From Chersky-840 sp036511675 (GTDB lineage: Bacteria; Actinomycetota; Acidimicrobiia; Acidimicrobiales; UBA8190), in the NCBI GenBank assembly GCA_036511675.1, contig DATCBU010000031.1:1-24092 (forward strand): 24,092 nt of DNA. Direction: 5' to 3'. The translations under genes were made by a program, and so were the position numbers. Shown here piece by piece: positions 15,746-22,438 of this stretch. The notes below the pieces were generated by a model. The model worked only from the letters and a program-made list of their open reading frames with translations. It was not told the DNA's origin and did not search any database. Numbering within the stretch: the stretch's first letter is position 1; every line of letters starts with the position of its first letter.

Positions 15746-16093
15746 TTACACCTGGGCTCGGAACCGCTCGGCCATGGCCGACATCACCGACAGCGCGAAC
15801 GTGGGTGTTTCGTGGACCAGGAACAGGAACCGCTGCCGGTCGAGCACGACCAACACGCTGTCGACGGTGGCCACCGCGGTGGCCATGCGCGGGGAGGAGT
15901 CCACGAGCGCCATCTCACCGAAGACGTCGTCCACGCCCAAGGTGGCGATGACGTGGTTCGTGTTCTGCAATTGGATCTGGCCCTCGATGACCCCGAACAT
16001 CTCGGTACCCGGGTCCCCCTCCCGGAACACCACACCGCCGGCGGGCACGCTCAGGGTGTCCTTGGCGTTGCGGAACAGGCCTTCGACTCTCAT
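15746..16093 (-). CDS. Stand-alone cyclic-nucleotide-binding domain protein
   Basis: A 115-residue protein that is only a cNMP-binding domain, with no HTH, kinase or membrane part. The beta-roll is seen in VPAGGVVFREGDPGTEMFGVIEGQI; the phosphate-binding cassette is F58-G-E60-MALVDSSP-R69-MATA. E60 (ribose contact) and R69 (phosphate contact) are both kept, so cAMP or cGMP binding is likely. It probably acts by protein-protein contact, as it cannot bind DNA through a Crp-like C-terminus. The start is very well supported: GGAGGTG lies 7 nt upstream of the ATG. It is divergent from the GntR gene, and the 11-bp repeat array lies between them. Confidence 0.9.
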   Translation of the reverse strand: MRVEGLFRNAKDTLSVPAGGVVFREGDPGTEMFGVIEGQIQLQNTNHVIATLGVDDVFGEMALVDSSPRMATAVATVDSVLVVLDRQRFLFLVHETPTFALSVMSAMAERFRAQV

Positions 16094-16187
16094 GGGTGCC
16101 CACCTCCGGGAGACCTCGAAACGCGGTCGAGGCTAGAGGAGGTGCTGGTCCTCCACAAGATCGTGGGCGGGGTCAGCGAGAGGTCGG

Positions 16188-16242
16188 GTGGGATGTAGGT
16201 GGGATGTAAATGGGATGCAAATGGGATGTAAATGGGATGTAA
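16188..16242 (+). repeat. Five tandem 11-bp repeats between divergent genes
   Basis: Five contiguous 11-bp units start at 16188, 16199, 16210, 16221 and 16232: GTGGGATGTAG, GTGGGATGTAA, ATGGGATGCAA, then ATGGGATGTAA twice. All keep TGGGATG. One unit per near-helical turn puts every core on about the same face of the DNA. The array covers the expected -35 zone of the GntR promoter and is about 95 bases upstream of the cNMP-binding gene, so an operator role for either or both is plausible. The units do not match the inverted GTACT-type operators I associate with YtrA-like regulators. Confidence 0.9.
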
Positions 16243-16246
16243 TTGC

Positions 16247-16252
16247 TACAAT
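16247..16252 (+). promoter_or_regulatory. Probable -10 element of the GntR gene
   Basis: TACAAT differs from TATAAT at one base and lies 18 bases before the ATG at 16271, implying a very short leader. The expected -35 position (about 16224-16229) falls inside the fourth and fifth 11-bp repeats and does not resemble TTGACA. This suggests the promoter is activated, or occluded, by a protein on the repeats. Confidence 0.45.
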
Positions 16253-16270
16253 CTCTGATACAAGTGGGCC

Positions 16271-16711
16271 ATGGCGTCGACGGGCCCTTTCGACCTCACC
16301 GATCTCATCGACGCCATCGACCTGGTCCTGGACCTCGACTCGTCGGTGCCCCCCTTCCGACAAGTGCGAGAGCAGATCGCCGATGCCATCCGGCGTGGGG
16401 ATCTCAGGCCCGACGTCCGGCTCCCTCCTGTGCGCCAGCTGGCCGGGGATCTCGGACTGGCGGCCAACACCGTGGCGCGGTCCTATCGAGAGTTGGAGCT
16501 GGCCGGTCTGCTCGAGACGCGCGGCCGACACGGGACCTTCGTCGCCGCCACCCCTTCCCCGGCCCGGAAACTCGCGGCGCGCGAAGCCCGGTCGTTCATG
16601 CGCCGCCTGCGTGAGCTCGGCATCGGCGACGAAGAGATGGTGGCCATCATCGGCCGGGAGGTGGGCGGCGTCGAGGTCCGTGCCGCCTCTCGCCGCAAGC
16701 CGGGGTCGTGA
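16271..16711 (+). CDS. GntR-family transcriptional regulator (YtrA-like)
   Basis: A 146-residue DNA-binding protein. The winged helix-turn-helix spans about 27-95: VPPFRQVREQIADAIRRGDL, then LPPVRQLAGDLGLAANTVARSYRELELAGLLETRGRHGTFV, a textbook GntR signature. The C-terminal part (about 50 residues, helical, ending in a basic tail) is far too short for a FadR or UTRA effector domain and fits the YtrA subfamily, whose members commonly repress nearby transporter operons. The obvious targets are its own promoter and the divergent cNMP-binding protein/MFS pair, through the 11-bp repeats; this is inference. No ribosome binding site precedes the ATG, in line with a short-leader transcript. Its stop is 3 bases from the end of the convergent DsbA-family gene. 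Confidence 0.9.
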   Translation: MASTGPFDLTDLIDAIDLVLDLDSSVPPFRQVREQIADAIRRGDLRPDVRLPPVRQLAGDLGLAANTVARSYRELELAGLLETRGRHGTFVAATPSPARKLAAREARSFMRRLRELGIGDEEMVAIIGREVGGVEVRAASRRKPGS

Positions 16712-16714
16712 CCG

Positions 16715-17431
16715 TCACACCGCGCAGGTGTCGCCCTCGCATACTCCACCCGAACCCGCGAGGTCAGCCGGTGTGACGAGCTCGAGGGGGTGTGCTTTGG
16801 TCCATGCCCGTCGCAGCACATCGAGGATGGTGTCGGGGTCCTGCGCCCCGGGGATGCCGAACTTGCCGTCCACCACGAAGAACGGCACGCCCGTGACCCC
16901 GAGCTCGAGCGCGGCCCGTTCGTCGGCCCGGACCTCGTCGACGTAACGGTCCCCGGCCAGGATCTCCGCGCACTCCGTCGCGTCGAGCCCCACCTCGCCG
17001 GCCAGTCGCACCAGGGTCTCGCGCTCCCCGATGGCCGCCCCCTCGGTGAAGTACGCCACCAACAGCCTCTCCTTGAGGGCGTCCTGGACACCGGGTCCGG
17101 CCGACCGCGCATGGTGCAGCAGCCGGTGGGCATCGAAGGTGTTGCCCGCCCGGGCCCGTTCGAAATGGAAGTCCAGCCCTTCGACCGCGGCCACCGCCGT
17201 CAACCGGTCGTTGGCCTGCTCCGCCTGCTGGCGCGTCATCCCGTACTTCCTCGCCAGTCGTTCGATTCGGTCTCCCTGGCGCCGGGCCGGCGCCTCGGGG
17301 TCGAGCTCGAACGCCCGCCACACCACCTCGATCTCGTCGGCGTGCTCGAATCGACCCAAAGCGGACTCGAAACGGCGCTTGCCGATGGCGCACCAGGGAC
17401 AGACCACGTCGGAGAAGATCTCTACCTGCAC
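16715..17431 (-). CDS. DsbA-family thiol oxidoreductase, FrnE-like
   Basis: A 238-residue thioredoxin-fold protein with an inserted helical domain. The active site C11-P-W-C14 follows the first strand (VEIFSDVVCPWC); the cis-proline is P183 (VTGVPFFVVDGKFGIPG). The C-terminus ends with a second dithiol, C231-EGDT-C236, a CX4C arrangement as known in the FrnE protein of Deinococcus, where it takes part in disulfide exchange. There is no signal peptide, so it acts in the cytosol, probably as a disulfide isomerase/oxidoreductase in redox stress. The start is GTG 17431, preceded by CAGGTAA; that ribosome binding site belongs to a 14-bp repeat unit (see repeat). Convergent with the GntR gene. Confidence 0.92.
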   Translation of the reverse strand: MQVEIFSDVVCPWCAIGKRRFESALGRFEHADEIEVVWRAFELDPEAPARRQGDRIERLARKYGMTRQQAEQANDRLTAVAAVEGLDFHFERARAGNTFDAHRLLHHARSAGPGVQDALKERLLVAYFTEGAAIGERETLVRLAGEVGLDATECAEILAGDRYVDEVRADERAALELGVTGVPFFVVDGKFGIPGAQDPDTILDVLRRAWTKAHPLELVTPADLAGSGGVCEGDTCAV

Positions 17432-17459
17432 GGTGTTACCTGCACGTTTCTACCTGCAC
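17418..17459 (-). repeat. Three 14-bp repeats carrying RBS and start codon
   Basis: On the minus strand the units are GTGCAGGTAGAAAC, GTGCAGGTAACACC and GTGCAGGTAGAGAT, starting at 17459, 17445 and 17431. Each holds an AGGT ribosome-binding-like core and a GTG. The AGGTAA of the second unit serves the GTG start in the third. The 14-bp period puts the three GTGs in different frames. Confidence 0.75.
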
Positions 17460-17487
17460 ATGTGTGCGAACCCGCCCGCCAACGGGA

Positions 17488-18258
17488 TTATTCCGGAGCC
17501 CCACCACCCGCGGCCGCCAGCGCCGCGACCCGATGTTGGGCGTCGATGGCGACCACGACCCGAGAGGCGGTCGCGACGACGACGAGCTCGACGAGCACCA
17601 ACGCCACCTCGAGATACCAGCCCCACCCTGTGCCCCAGAAGAAGGTGATCGGTAGCGCCAGGGCCAACACCGCACCGCCGATGAGCGAGAGCCACGTCCG
17701 CAGCACCAGCCCCCGCGCCTCGTGCCCCGGCGGGAGGCAGTCCCTGATGGCTTGGTAGGGCATCCACAGTCCCACCACGGGAACGAACCACGAGCCCACC
17801 CCCCACCCCGGAGAGCGCCGGGCCGGATAGCCGAGGTCGCGTGCGACCACGGCTGCCCGGTACTGCCAGATCAGGAACACGACCTGGAGGGACAGCTCGA
17901 CGGCGTCGACGACGTACACCCAGGGCGACACCAGTGCCGGCGGACGGGGAAGAGCCCTCGCCGTGCCGGGATGCTCGATCACCAGCCTCAGCCAATGGAA
18001 GTAGGTGTGCCAGCGAGGGCCCGAGTCCCACACCGTCAAGCCGTTGACGACCACCAGAATCGGATACACCGCGACGACCGCCCTCGCCCACGGTGTCAGT
18101 GCCCGTTCTGCCTCGAGTGCGGGCCCGATGCCATGCCATCGAACCGCGCTCGCCACGGGGACGGGCTGATCGGCGGTGTGTGTCGTCCAGGTGGCCCCGT
18201 CCCACCAGCGCAGCCGGCGGTTGTCCTGGGGGTCGGGATACCACCCAGCGGAAGCCAC
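17488..18258 (-). CDS. DUF2510-DUF4328 membrane protein
   Basis: A 256-residue protein of unknown function. Residues 5-29 are a DUF2510 motif (GWYPDPQDNRRLRWWDGATWT), a short Trp-rich module common at the N-terminus of actinobacterial membrane proteins. The rest fits DUF4328: transmembrane segments near WARAVVAVYPILVVVNGLTVW, LSLQVVFLIWQY, WLSLIGGAVLALALPITFFWG and YLEVALVLVELVVVATASRVVVAI, with the GWGVGSWFVPVVGLWMPYQAIRD loop typical of that family. GTG 18258 is chosen because AAGGTGA lies 4 nt upstream and DUF2510 begins at once; the frame is open to 18384 without support. TGGTATAC near 18357-18364 (minus strand) could be an extended -10. It lies 56 bases upstream of the DsbA-family gene and may be cotranscribed with it. 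Confidence 0.85.
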   Translation of the reverse strand: MASAGWYPDPQDNRRLRWWDGATWTTHTADQPVPVASAVRWHGIGPALEAERALTPWARAVVAVYPILVVVNGLTVWDSGPRWHTYFHWLRLVIEHPGTARALPRPPALVSPWVYVVDAVELSLQVVFLIWQYRAAVVARDLGYPARRSPGWGVGSWFVPVVGLWMPYQAIRDCLPPGHEARGLVLRTWLSLIGGAVLALALPITFFWGTGWGWYLEVALVLVELVVVATASRVVVAIDAQHRVAALAAAGGGAPE

Positions 18259-18538
18259 TCGGTCACCTTGACACAGCGCCCCCGTCCGGAGTCGGTTCGC
18301 CTGACGCCGATCCGGTCGGCCCCCGGGGGCCTCGCCGTGTGCCGGGGGGGTGGTGCGTATACCATTTGACCTGGACGTCGCCATCAGGCGCTCGGCGTGT
18401 CCCCGGGTCGGTTGTCCCTTTTCGGCTCGGCAGGGTGGGGTGTTCGGGGGTCGAGGTCCATGGTGAGGTCGGTCGGTATCGGCACCGGTTCGGTCGCAGG
18501 GCTTTCTACTTCGCTGGGCGCGTGATTAGGTGCGTAGC

Positions 18539-20152
18539 GTGAGATTTCAACGCGGGAGCAGGTGCCTGAGGCGAAGCGCAGTGGCGGCGGTGCTGTGCTC
18601 GGCCCTTGCCGCGCCGGTCCTGATCGGTGTGTCGCCCAGCTCGGCCGCCACCACGGGGTCCGACACCATCTCCACCGTCGCCGGCGGCGGGTCGGCGCTG
18701 GGCATCGCCAGCGGGGGGGCCAACCTGTCGGCCTTCCTGGGATCGCCCCTGGATGCGGTCTCCGACGCCAGTGGCAACGTGGTGTTCGCCGACCAGAACA
18801 ACAACGTCATCCGGGTGGCCGCCGCGGCCACGGGCACGTTCTTCGGCCACGCCATGACCGCCGGACACCTCTACACGATCGTGGGCAACGGGGTCGACGG
18901 GGACATCGGCGACGGGACCAACAAGCCCCTCACCACGGCCGAGCTCTCGGGCCCCAGCGGGGTCGCCCTCGATGCCCAGGGCGACATCGCCATCACCGAC
19001 ACCGGCAACGACGCCGTGCGCTTCGTGGCCGCCGCGGGCGGCCTTCGGTACGGCCAGGAGATGACGGCGGGCGAGATCTACACCATCGCCGGCGGGGGCC
19101 AGGAGGGCGACATCACCCCGGGCGGGTCCACGTTCTCCGCCGGGCTCACCGCCCCTGACGGGGTCGTCTTCGACGCCCAGGGCGATGTCATCGTGGCCGA
19201 CACCGGCAACGACCTCATCCGGATCATCCCTGCCGCGGCCCGCACCATCTTCGGCATTGCCGTCCAGCCCGGAAGCATCTACACCCTGGCCGGCAACATG
19301 AACTACGGCTACACCGGCAACGGTGGGCCCGGGCCCTCCGCCCAGCTGCAGCTGGACATCTTCAACGGCGTGACCGTGGACGCCAAGGGCGACGTCGTCT
19401 TCTCCGACGTCGACAACCAGGTCGTGCGCATGGTGGCCGCCAACAACGGCACCGCCTTCGGGAAGGCGGTCAGGGCCGGGGACATCTACACCCTCGCCGG
19501 TTCCGGGCCCAACGACGAGGGATTCAAGGGAAACAAGAAGCCCGCCACCAAGGCGTGGCTCGACACGCCCAACGGCGTCGCCGTCGACGCTTCGGGCAAC
19601 CTCTTCATCAGCGAAGCCGTCAACAACATCATCCGCATGGTGCCCGCCGCCAAGGGGACCTACAACGGTTTGGCCGTCAAGGCGGGCGACATCTACACCG
19701 TCGCCGGTGACGAGATCCCCGGCTATGCGGGCAACGGGGGACCGGCCACCGCGGCGAAGGTCAACGACCCCACGGGATTGAGCTTCGGGCCCTCGGGGCG
19801 ACTCATCGTGTGCGACAACGGGAACAACGTCATCCGTGAGATCACCGGCACCGTGCCGCCGCCCCCCACGGTGGACGTCGTCAAGCCCGTCTCGGGCCCG
19901 GCGTCGGGCGATCGGAAGGTGACCTTGGTGGGCGCCAACCTGTCGAGCGCGACGGCGGTCATGTTCGGTGCCCAACCGGCCCTGAGCTTCACCGTGCGGT
20001 CAGCCAAGAAGATCGTCGCCTACTCACCCACCGCGGCGATCGGCAAGGTCATCGTCCGGGTGTACTCCCCGTTGGGCGTGAGCGCCGTCAGCGCCGTGGA
20101 CGCGTATACCTACGTGACCGCCGCGGCCAAGAAGCACCAGCACAAGCGCTGA
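18539..20152 (+). CDS. Secreted six-bladed NHL propeller with IPT/TIG domain
   Basis: A 537-residue exported protein. A Tat/Sec-type signal peptide with an Arg-rich n-region (RRSAVAAVLCSALAAPVLIG) ends near SSAA. Six NHL-type repeats follow, each with a strand set like GVALDAQGDIAITDTGNDAVR, then an insertion GT-FG-AxxAGxIYTIAG; the last blade ends VCDNGNNVIREITG. An IPT/TIG immunoglobulin-like domain (about 440-520; VDVVKPVSGPASGDRKVTLVG) and a basic tail (KKHQHKR) close the protein. There is no cell-wall sorting signal. Such propellers bind carbohydrate or protein outside the cell; no catalytic residues are evident. GTG 18539 is preferred, with AGGTG 6 nt upstream; GTG 18530 is an alternative. 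Confidence 0.88.
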   Translation: MRFQRGSRCLRRSAVAAVLCSALAAPVLIGVSPSSAATTGSDTISTVAGGGSALGIASGGANLSAFLGSPLDAVSDASGNVVFADQNNNVIRVAAAATGTFFGHAMTAGHLYTIVGNGVDGDIGDGTNKPLTTAELSGPSGVALDAQGDIAITDTGNDAVRFVAAAGGLRYGQEMTAGEIYTIAGGGQEGDITPGGSTFSAGLTAPDGVVFDAQGDVIVADTGNDLIRIIPAAARTIFGIAVQPGSIYTLAGNMNYGYTGNGGPGPSAQLQLDIFNGVTVDAKGDVVFSDVDNQVVRMVAANNGTAFGKAVRAGDIYTLAGSGPNDEGFKGNKKPATKAWLDTPNGVAVDASGNLFISEAVNNIIRMVPAAKGTYNGLAVKAGDIYTVAGDEIPGYAGNGGPATAAKVNDPTGLSFGPSGRLIVCDNGNNVIREITGTVPPPPTVDVVKPVSGPASGDRKVTLVGANLSSATAVMFGAQPALSFTVRSAKKIVAYSPTAAIGKVIVRVYSPLGVSAVSAVDAYTYVTAAAKKHQHKR

Positions 20153-20156
20153 GCCC

Positions 20157-20172
20157 CGGCGGCCTCCCGCCG
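20157..20172. terminator. Candidate bidirectional terminator hairpin
   Basis: CGGCGG-CCTC-CCGCCG is a perfect 6-bp GC stem with a 4-base loop, 4 bases past the NHL gene stop and 15 bases from the end of the convergent GH4 gene. There is no T-tract on either side. Confidence 0.45.
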
Positions 20173-20187
20173 CAGGTGGTCGGCGCC

Positions 20188-21567
20188 CTAGTGCGGTTCG
20201 AACCGGGCCAGCCAGGGCGCGGTGGCGGCGAGTAGCTCGGTCGTCATCGACACCACGTGCTCGTAGGGGAGCGAGCCGGCCAAGGGGTCGGCGAGCATGG
20301 CCTCGAGTGCGGTCGTCCGATTTCCTGACACCGCCGCCTCCACGGTGAGCTCCTGCGAGCTCACCACGCGCCGGAGATGCTCACCCAGGAAGGACGGCAC
20401 CGTGGCCCTGTCCCTGGGGCGGACCCCGTCGGCGCCCGCCACCACCATGCACTCCACCACCACGTCCGGGGCCAGATTCCCCACCTGCCCCGTATTGGGG
20501 ATGTTGCCGGGGAACTCCTTGTCCTCGCCCGTCACCAGCCCCTCGAGGAGCAGGGCCACGAATTCCCCCGACGGCCACCGGGGGATGGACTCCGCCGCCA
20601 GGAGATCGGCCATCTCGGCGTCGTCGGTGGCCTTGTCGGACTGATGCCCGTGCATGCCGTAGTGGTGGACGGCCCAATCTCGTCCGTAGTCCGACGCGGC
20701 CGTGACAAAGCCGGGAAAGAACTCCACCACATGGGTGTCCGACGACCCGGGCAGGACGCCGAAGCGGTCGAACAACTCGAACTTCACCTTGTTGTTGGCC
20801 ACGATGTCGGCCTTCGACCACCCGTGTTCGGGGTCCACCATCTTGTAGTGCATCGCCTCGGGGGGATCCATCCACAGGGATCCGCTGAGGTCCACCTCGC
20901 CGGCGAGGGCGCCGCGCAGCATCTCGAACCCGTCCCGCTCCCCGATGCGCAGCGAGGTCACGAGAGGGAGATGGTTCACGCCGGCCACCACGGGGTCGAC
21001 CGAGGTGAAGTCGGAGTCGAACAGGAGGCTGAGCACGAACTTCAGTCCCACGATCTCCGCGCACAGTCCGATGGTCTTGATCGAGGTCTCCCGGGTCACG
21101 GCCCGGCACAGGGCCGAGAGGGGGTTGCTCACGTTCACCAGCCACGCATCGGGGCAGCACCGCTCCATGGCCCTCGCCACCTCGACGATCACGGGAACGC
21201 TGCGCAGCGCCCGGGAGATCCCCCCCGGCCCCACGCTGTCGCCCACGGTCTGGCGGATCCCGTAGCGCGCCGGGATCTCGATGTCGTGGCGCATGCTGGC
21301 GAACCCGCCCACCGAGAAGGTGGCGATCACGTACTCCGCACCCGACAGCGCGTCGTCGATGTCCGTGGTGGCGCGGGCGGTGAGGGGGATCCCCCGGCGC
21401 TCGGCCACGTGCTCGGCCACCTTCAGCGCGGGGGGGAGCGAGTCGGGGTCGAGGTCGTACAGGACCACCTCGGCGTCGGCCAGAGCCGGTGTATTGGCGA
21501 AGTCCACCATCAGCTTCGGCGTCCAGTGGGTGCTCCCACCACCGACGAGTGTGATCTTCGCCGCCAT
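20188..21567 (-). CDS. Glycoside hydrolase family 4 (NAD- and metal-dependent glycosidase)
   Basis: A 459-residue cytosolic enzyme of GH4, which cleaves alpha- or beta-glycosides (often phosphorylated sugars) by a redox/elimination mechanism with NAD+ and a divalent metal. The NAD-binding Rossmann start is KITLVGGGSTHWTPKL; the acidic end of strand 2 is VVLYDLDP. Substrate/metal motifs are NVSNP (N148, P149), the metal Cys in GLC (C169) and metal His in GVNH (H199). The GDSVGPGGISRALRSVP segment is typical of the family. All cofactor positions are filled. The specificity (alpha-galactosidase, alpha-glucosidase, 6-phospho-glycosidase or other) cannot be settled. It is divergent from the NagB-like gene, which suggests an amino-sugar or glycan route. 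Upstream of the ATG only a weak AGGG is seen. Confidence 0.92.
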   Translation of the reverse strand: MAAKITLVGGGSTHWTPKLMVDFANTPALADAEVVLYDLDPDSLPPALKVAEHVAERRGIPLTARATTDIDDALSGAEYVIATFSVGGFASMRHDIEIPARYGIRQTVGDSVGPGGISRALRSVPVIVEVARAMERCCPDAWLVNVSNPLSALCRAVTRETSIKTIGLCAEIVGLKFVLSLLFDSDFTSVDPVVAGVNHLPLVTSLRIGERDGFEMLRGALAGEVDLSGSLWMDPPEAMHYKMVDPEHGWSKADIVANNKVKFELFDRFGVLPGSSDTHVVEFFPGFVTAASDYGRDWAVHHYGMHGHQSDKATDDAEMADLLAAESIPRWPSGEFVALLLEGLVTGEDKEFPGNIPNTGQVGNLAPDVVVECMVVAGADGVRPRDRATVPSFLGEHLRRVVSSQELTVEAAVSGNRTTALEAMLADPLAGSLPYEHVVSMTTELLAATAPWLARFEPH

Positions 21568-21587
21568 CGGGGGCCGACCCTACCCGT

Positions 21588-21617
21588 CACCGGCCCACAG
21601 CGCACCGGCCCACAGCG
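21588..21617 (+). repeat. Perfect 15-bp tandem duplication
   Basis: CACCGGCCCACAGCG occurs twice head to tail (21588-21602 and 21603-21617) in the 93-base gap between the divergent GH4 and NagB-like genes. It is placed where an operator for either gene would lie. Confidence 0.85.
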
Positions 21618-21648
21618 CAACGGAGCCTGGCGGGCGGGTCGGCTCCCC

Positions 21649-21654
21649 TACAGT
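21649..21654 (+). promoter_or_regulatory. Possible -10 element of a leaderless NagB-like transcript
   Basis: TACAGT fits the actinobacterial TAnnnT pattern and ends 6 bases before the ATG at 21661, so transcription would begin at or next to the start codon. No Shine-Dalgarno sequence precedes that ATG, which agrees with leaderless translation. Confidence 0.4.
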
Positions 21655-21660
21655 GCGGCC

Positions 21661-22434
21661 ATGTCCGAGACACAGAAGCGGACCGTCGACCACGTGGTGG
21701 TCAAGTTGCATCCCGACGGGCGCGCGCTGGCCCGGGACGCGGCCGACGTCGCCGCCACGGTGCTGCGCCGGGCCGTGGCGGCCAGAGGAGTGGCCCACGC
21801 CATGTTCGCCACCGGGAACTCCCAGTTGGAATTCGTGGACACGCTCGTCACCGACAGCACCGAGGTCCCGTGGAGCGATGTCGTGGTCTTCCACATGGAC
21901 GAGTACGTCGGTGTGGGCCCCGACCACCCCGCCGGGTTCCAACGGTGGATCCGGGAGCGCATCACCGACCGCGCCCGACCACGCCAAGCCCACTACATCG
22001 ACGGGCTGGCCGACCCCGAGGCCGAGTGCGATCGCTACGCCGAGCTCTTGCGCCGACACCCCCTCGACATCTGCTGTCTCGGCATCGGGGAGAACGGGCA
22101 TCTGGCCTTCAACGACCCACCCGTGGCCGACTTCGACGACCCCCTCGACATGAAGGTGGTCGAGCTCGATCCGGCCTGCCGGCTCCAGCAGGTCAACGAG
22201 GGACACTTCCCCGACATCGGGGCCGTGCCCGGCCTGGCCCTCACGGCCACCATCCCCGCCCTCCTCCGGGCCCGGACCGTCCTCGCCGTGGTCCCCGAGT
22301 CCCGCAAGGCCCAGCCGGTGTCCGCCGCTCTCACCGGCCCCGTGTCCACCGCCTGTCCCGCCTCGGTGCTGCGCACCCGGGACAACGTCACGCTGTTCGT
22401 CGACGACGGGTCGGCATCCCTCCTGGAGTGGTGA
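21661..22434 (+). CDS. nagB: NagB-like glucosamine-6-phosphate deaminase family protein
   Basis: A 257-residue cytosolic protein of the NagB/6-phosphogluconolactonase superfamily; the classical reaction is glucosamine-6-phosphate to fructose-6-phosphate plus ammonia. Visible motifs: phosphate loop MFATGNSQLEFVDTL, VVFHMDEYVG (D80), GIGENGHLAFNDPP (141-154, H147) and the QQVNEGHF segment. Compared with E. coli NagB (GxGxDGHxAFNE), the catalytic Asp position is N145 and the Glu is D152. This variant is, to my recollection, common in a NagB-like subfamily, so the exact substrate may differ. The start is the ATG where the family begins; the frame is open far upstream across the GH4 gene, but that part is antisense. 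The lipoprotein gene begins 4 bases after its stop, so the two are probably one operon. Confidence 0.85.
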   Translation: MSETQKRTVDHVVVKLHPDGRALARDAADVAATVLRRAVAARGVAHAMFATGNSQLEFVDTLVTDSTEVPWSDVVVFHMDEYVGVGPDHPAGFQRWIRERITDRARPRQAHYIDGLADPEAECDRYAELLRRHPLDICCLGIGENGHLAFNDPPVADFDDPLDMKVVELDPACRLQQVNEGHFPDIGAVPGLALTATIPALLRARTVLAVVPESRKAQPVSAALTGPVSTACPASVLRTRDNVTLFVDDGSASLLEW

Positions 22435-22438
22435 GCGG

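Noticed and set aside
14221..15951. Plus-strand open frame of 576 codons opposite the MFS gene
   Set aside because: Antisense to a convincing transporter; the low-complexity His/Arg/Asp/Gly translation is typical of a GC-rich shadow.
16188..16242. CRISPR array or plasmid-type replication iterons
   Set aside because: The units are contiguous 11-mers with no spacers, and no cas, rep or replication gene is present; a regulatory site fits better.
18506..19975. Minus-strand open frame of 489 codons opposite the NHL gene
   Set aside because: Its repeats are the reverse complement of the propeller blades; the plus strand has the signal peptide and family motifs.
20377..21660. N-terminal extension of the NagB-like frame
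   Set aside because: The frame is open by chance across the antisense of the GH4 gene; NagB similarity begins at the ATG at 21661.
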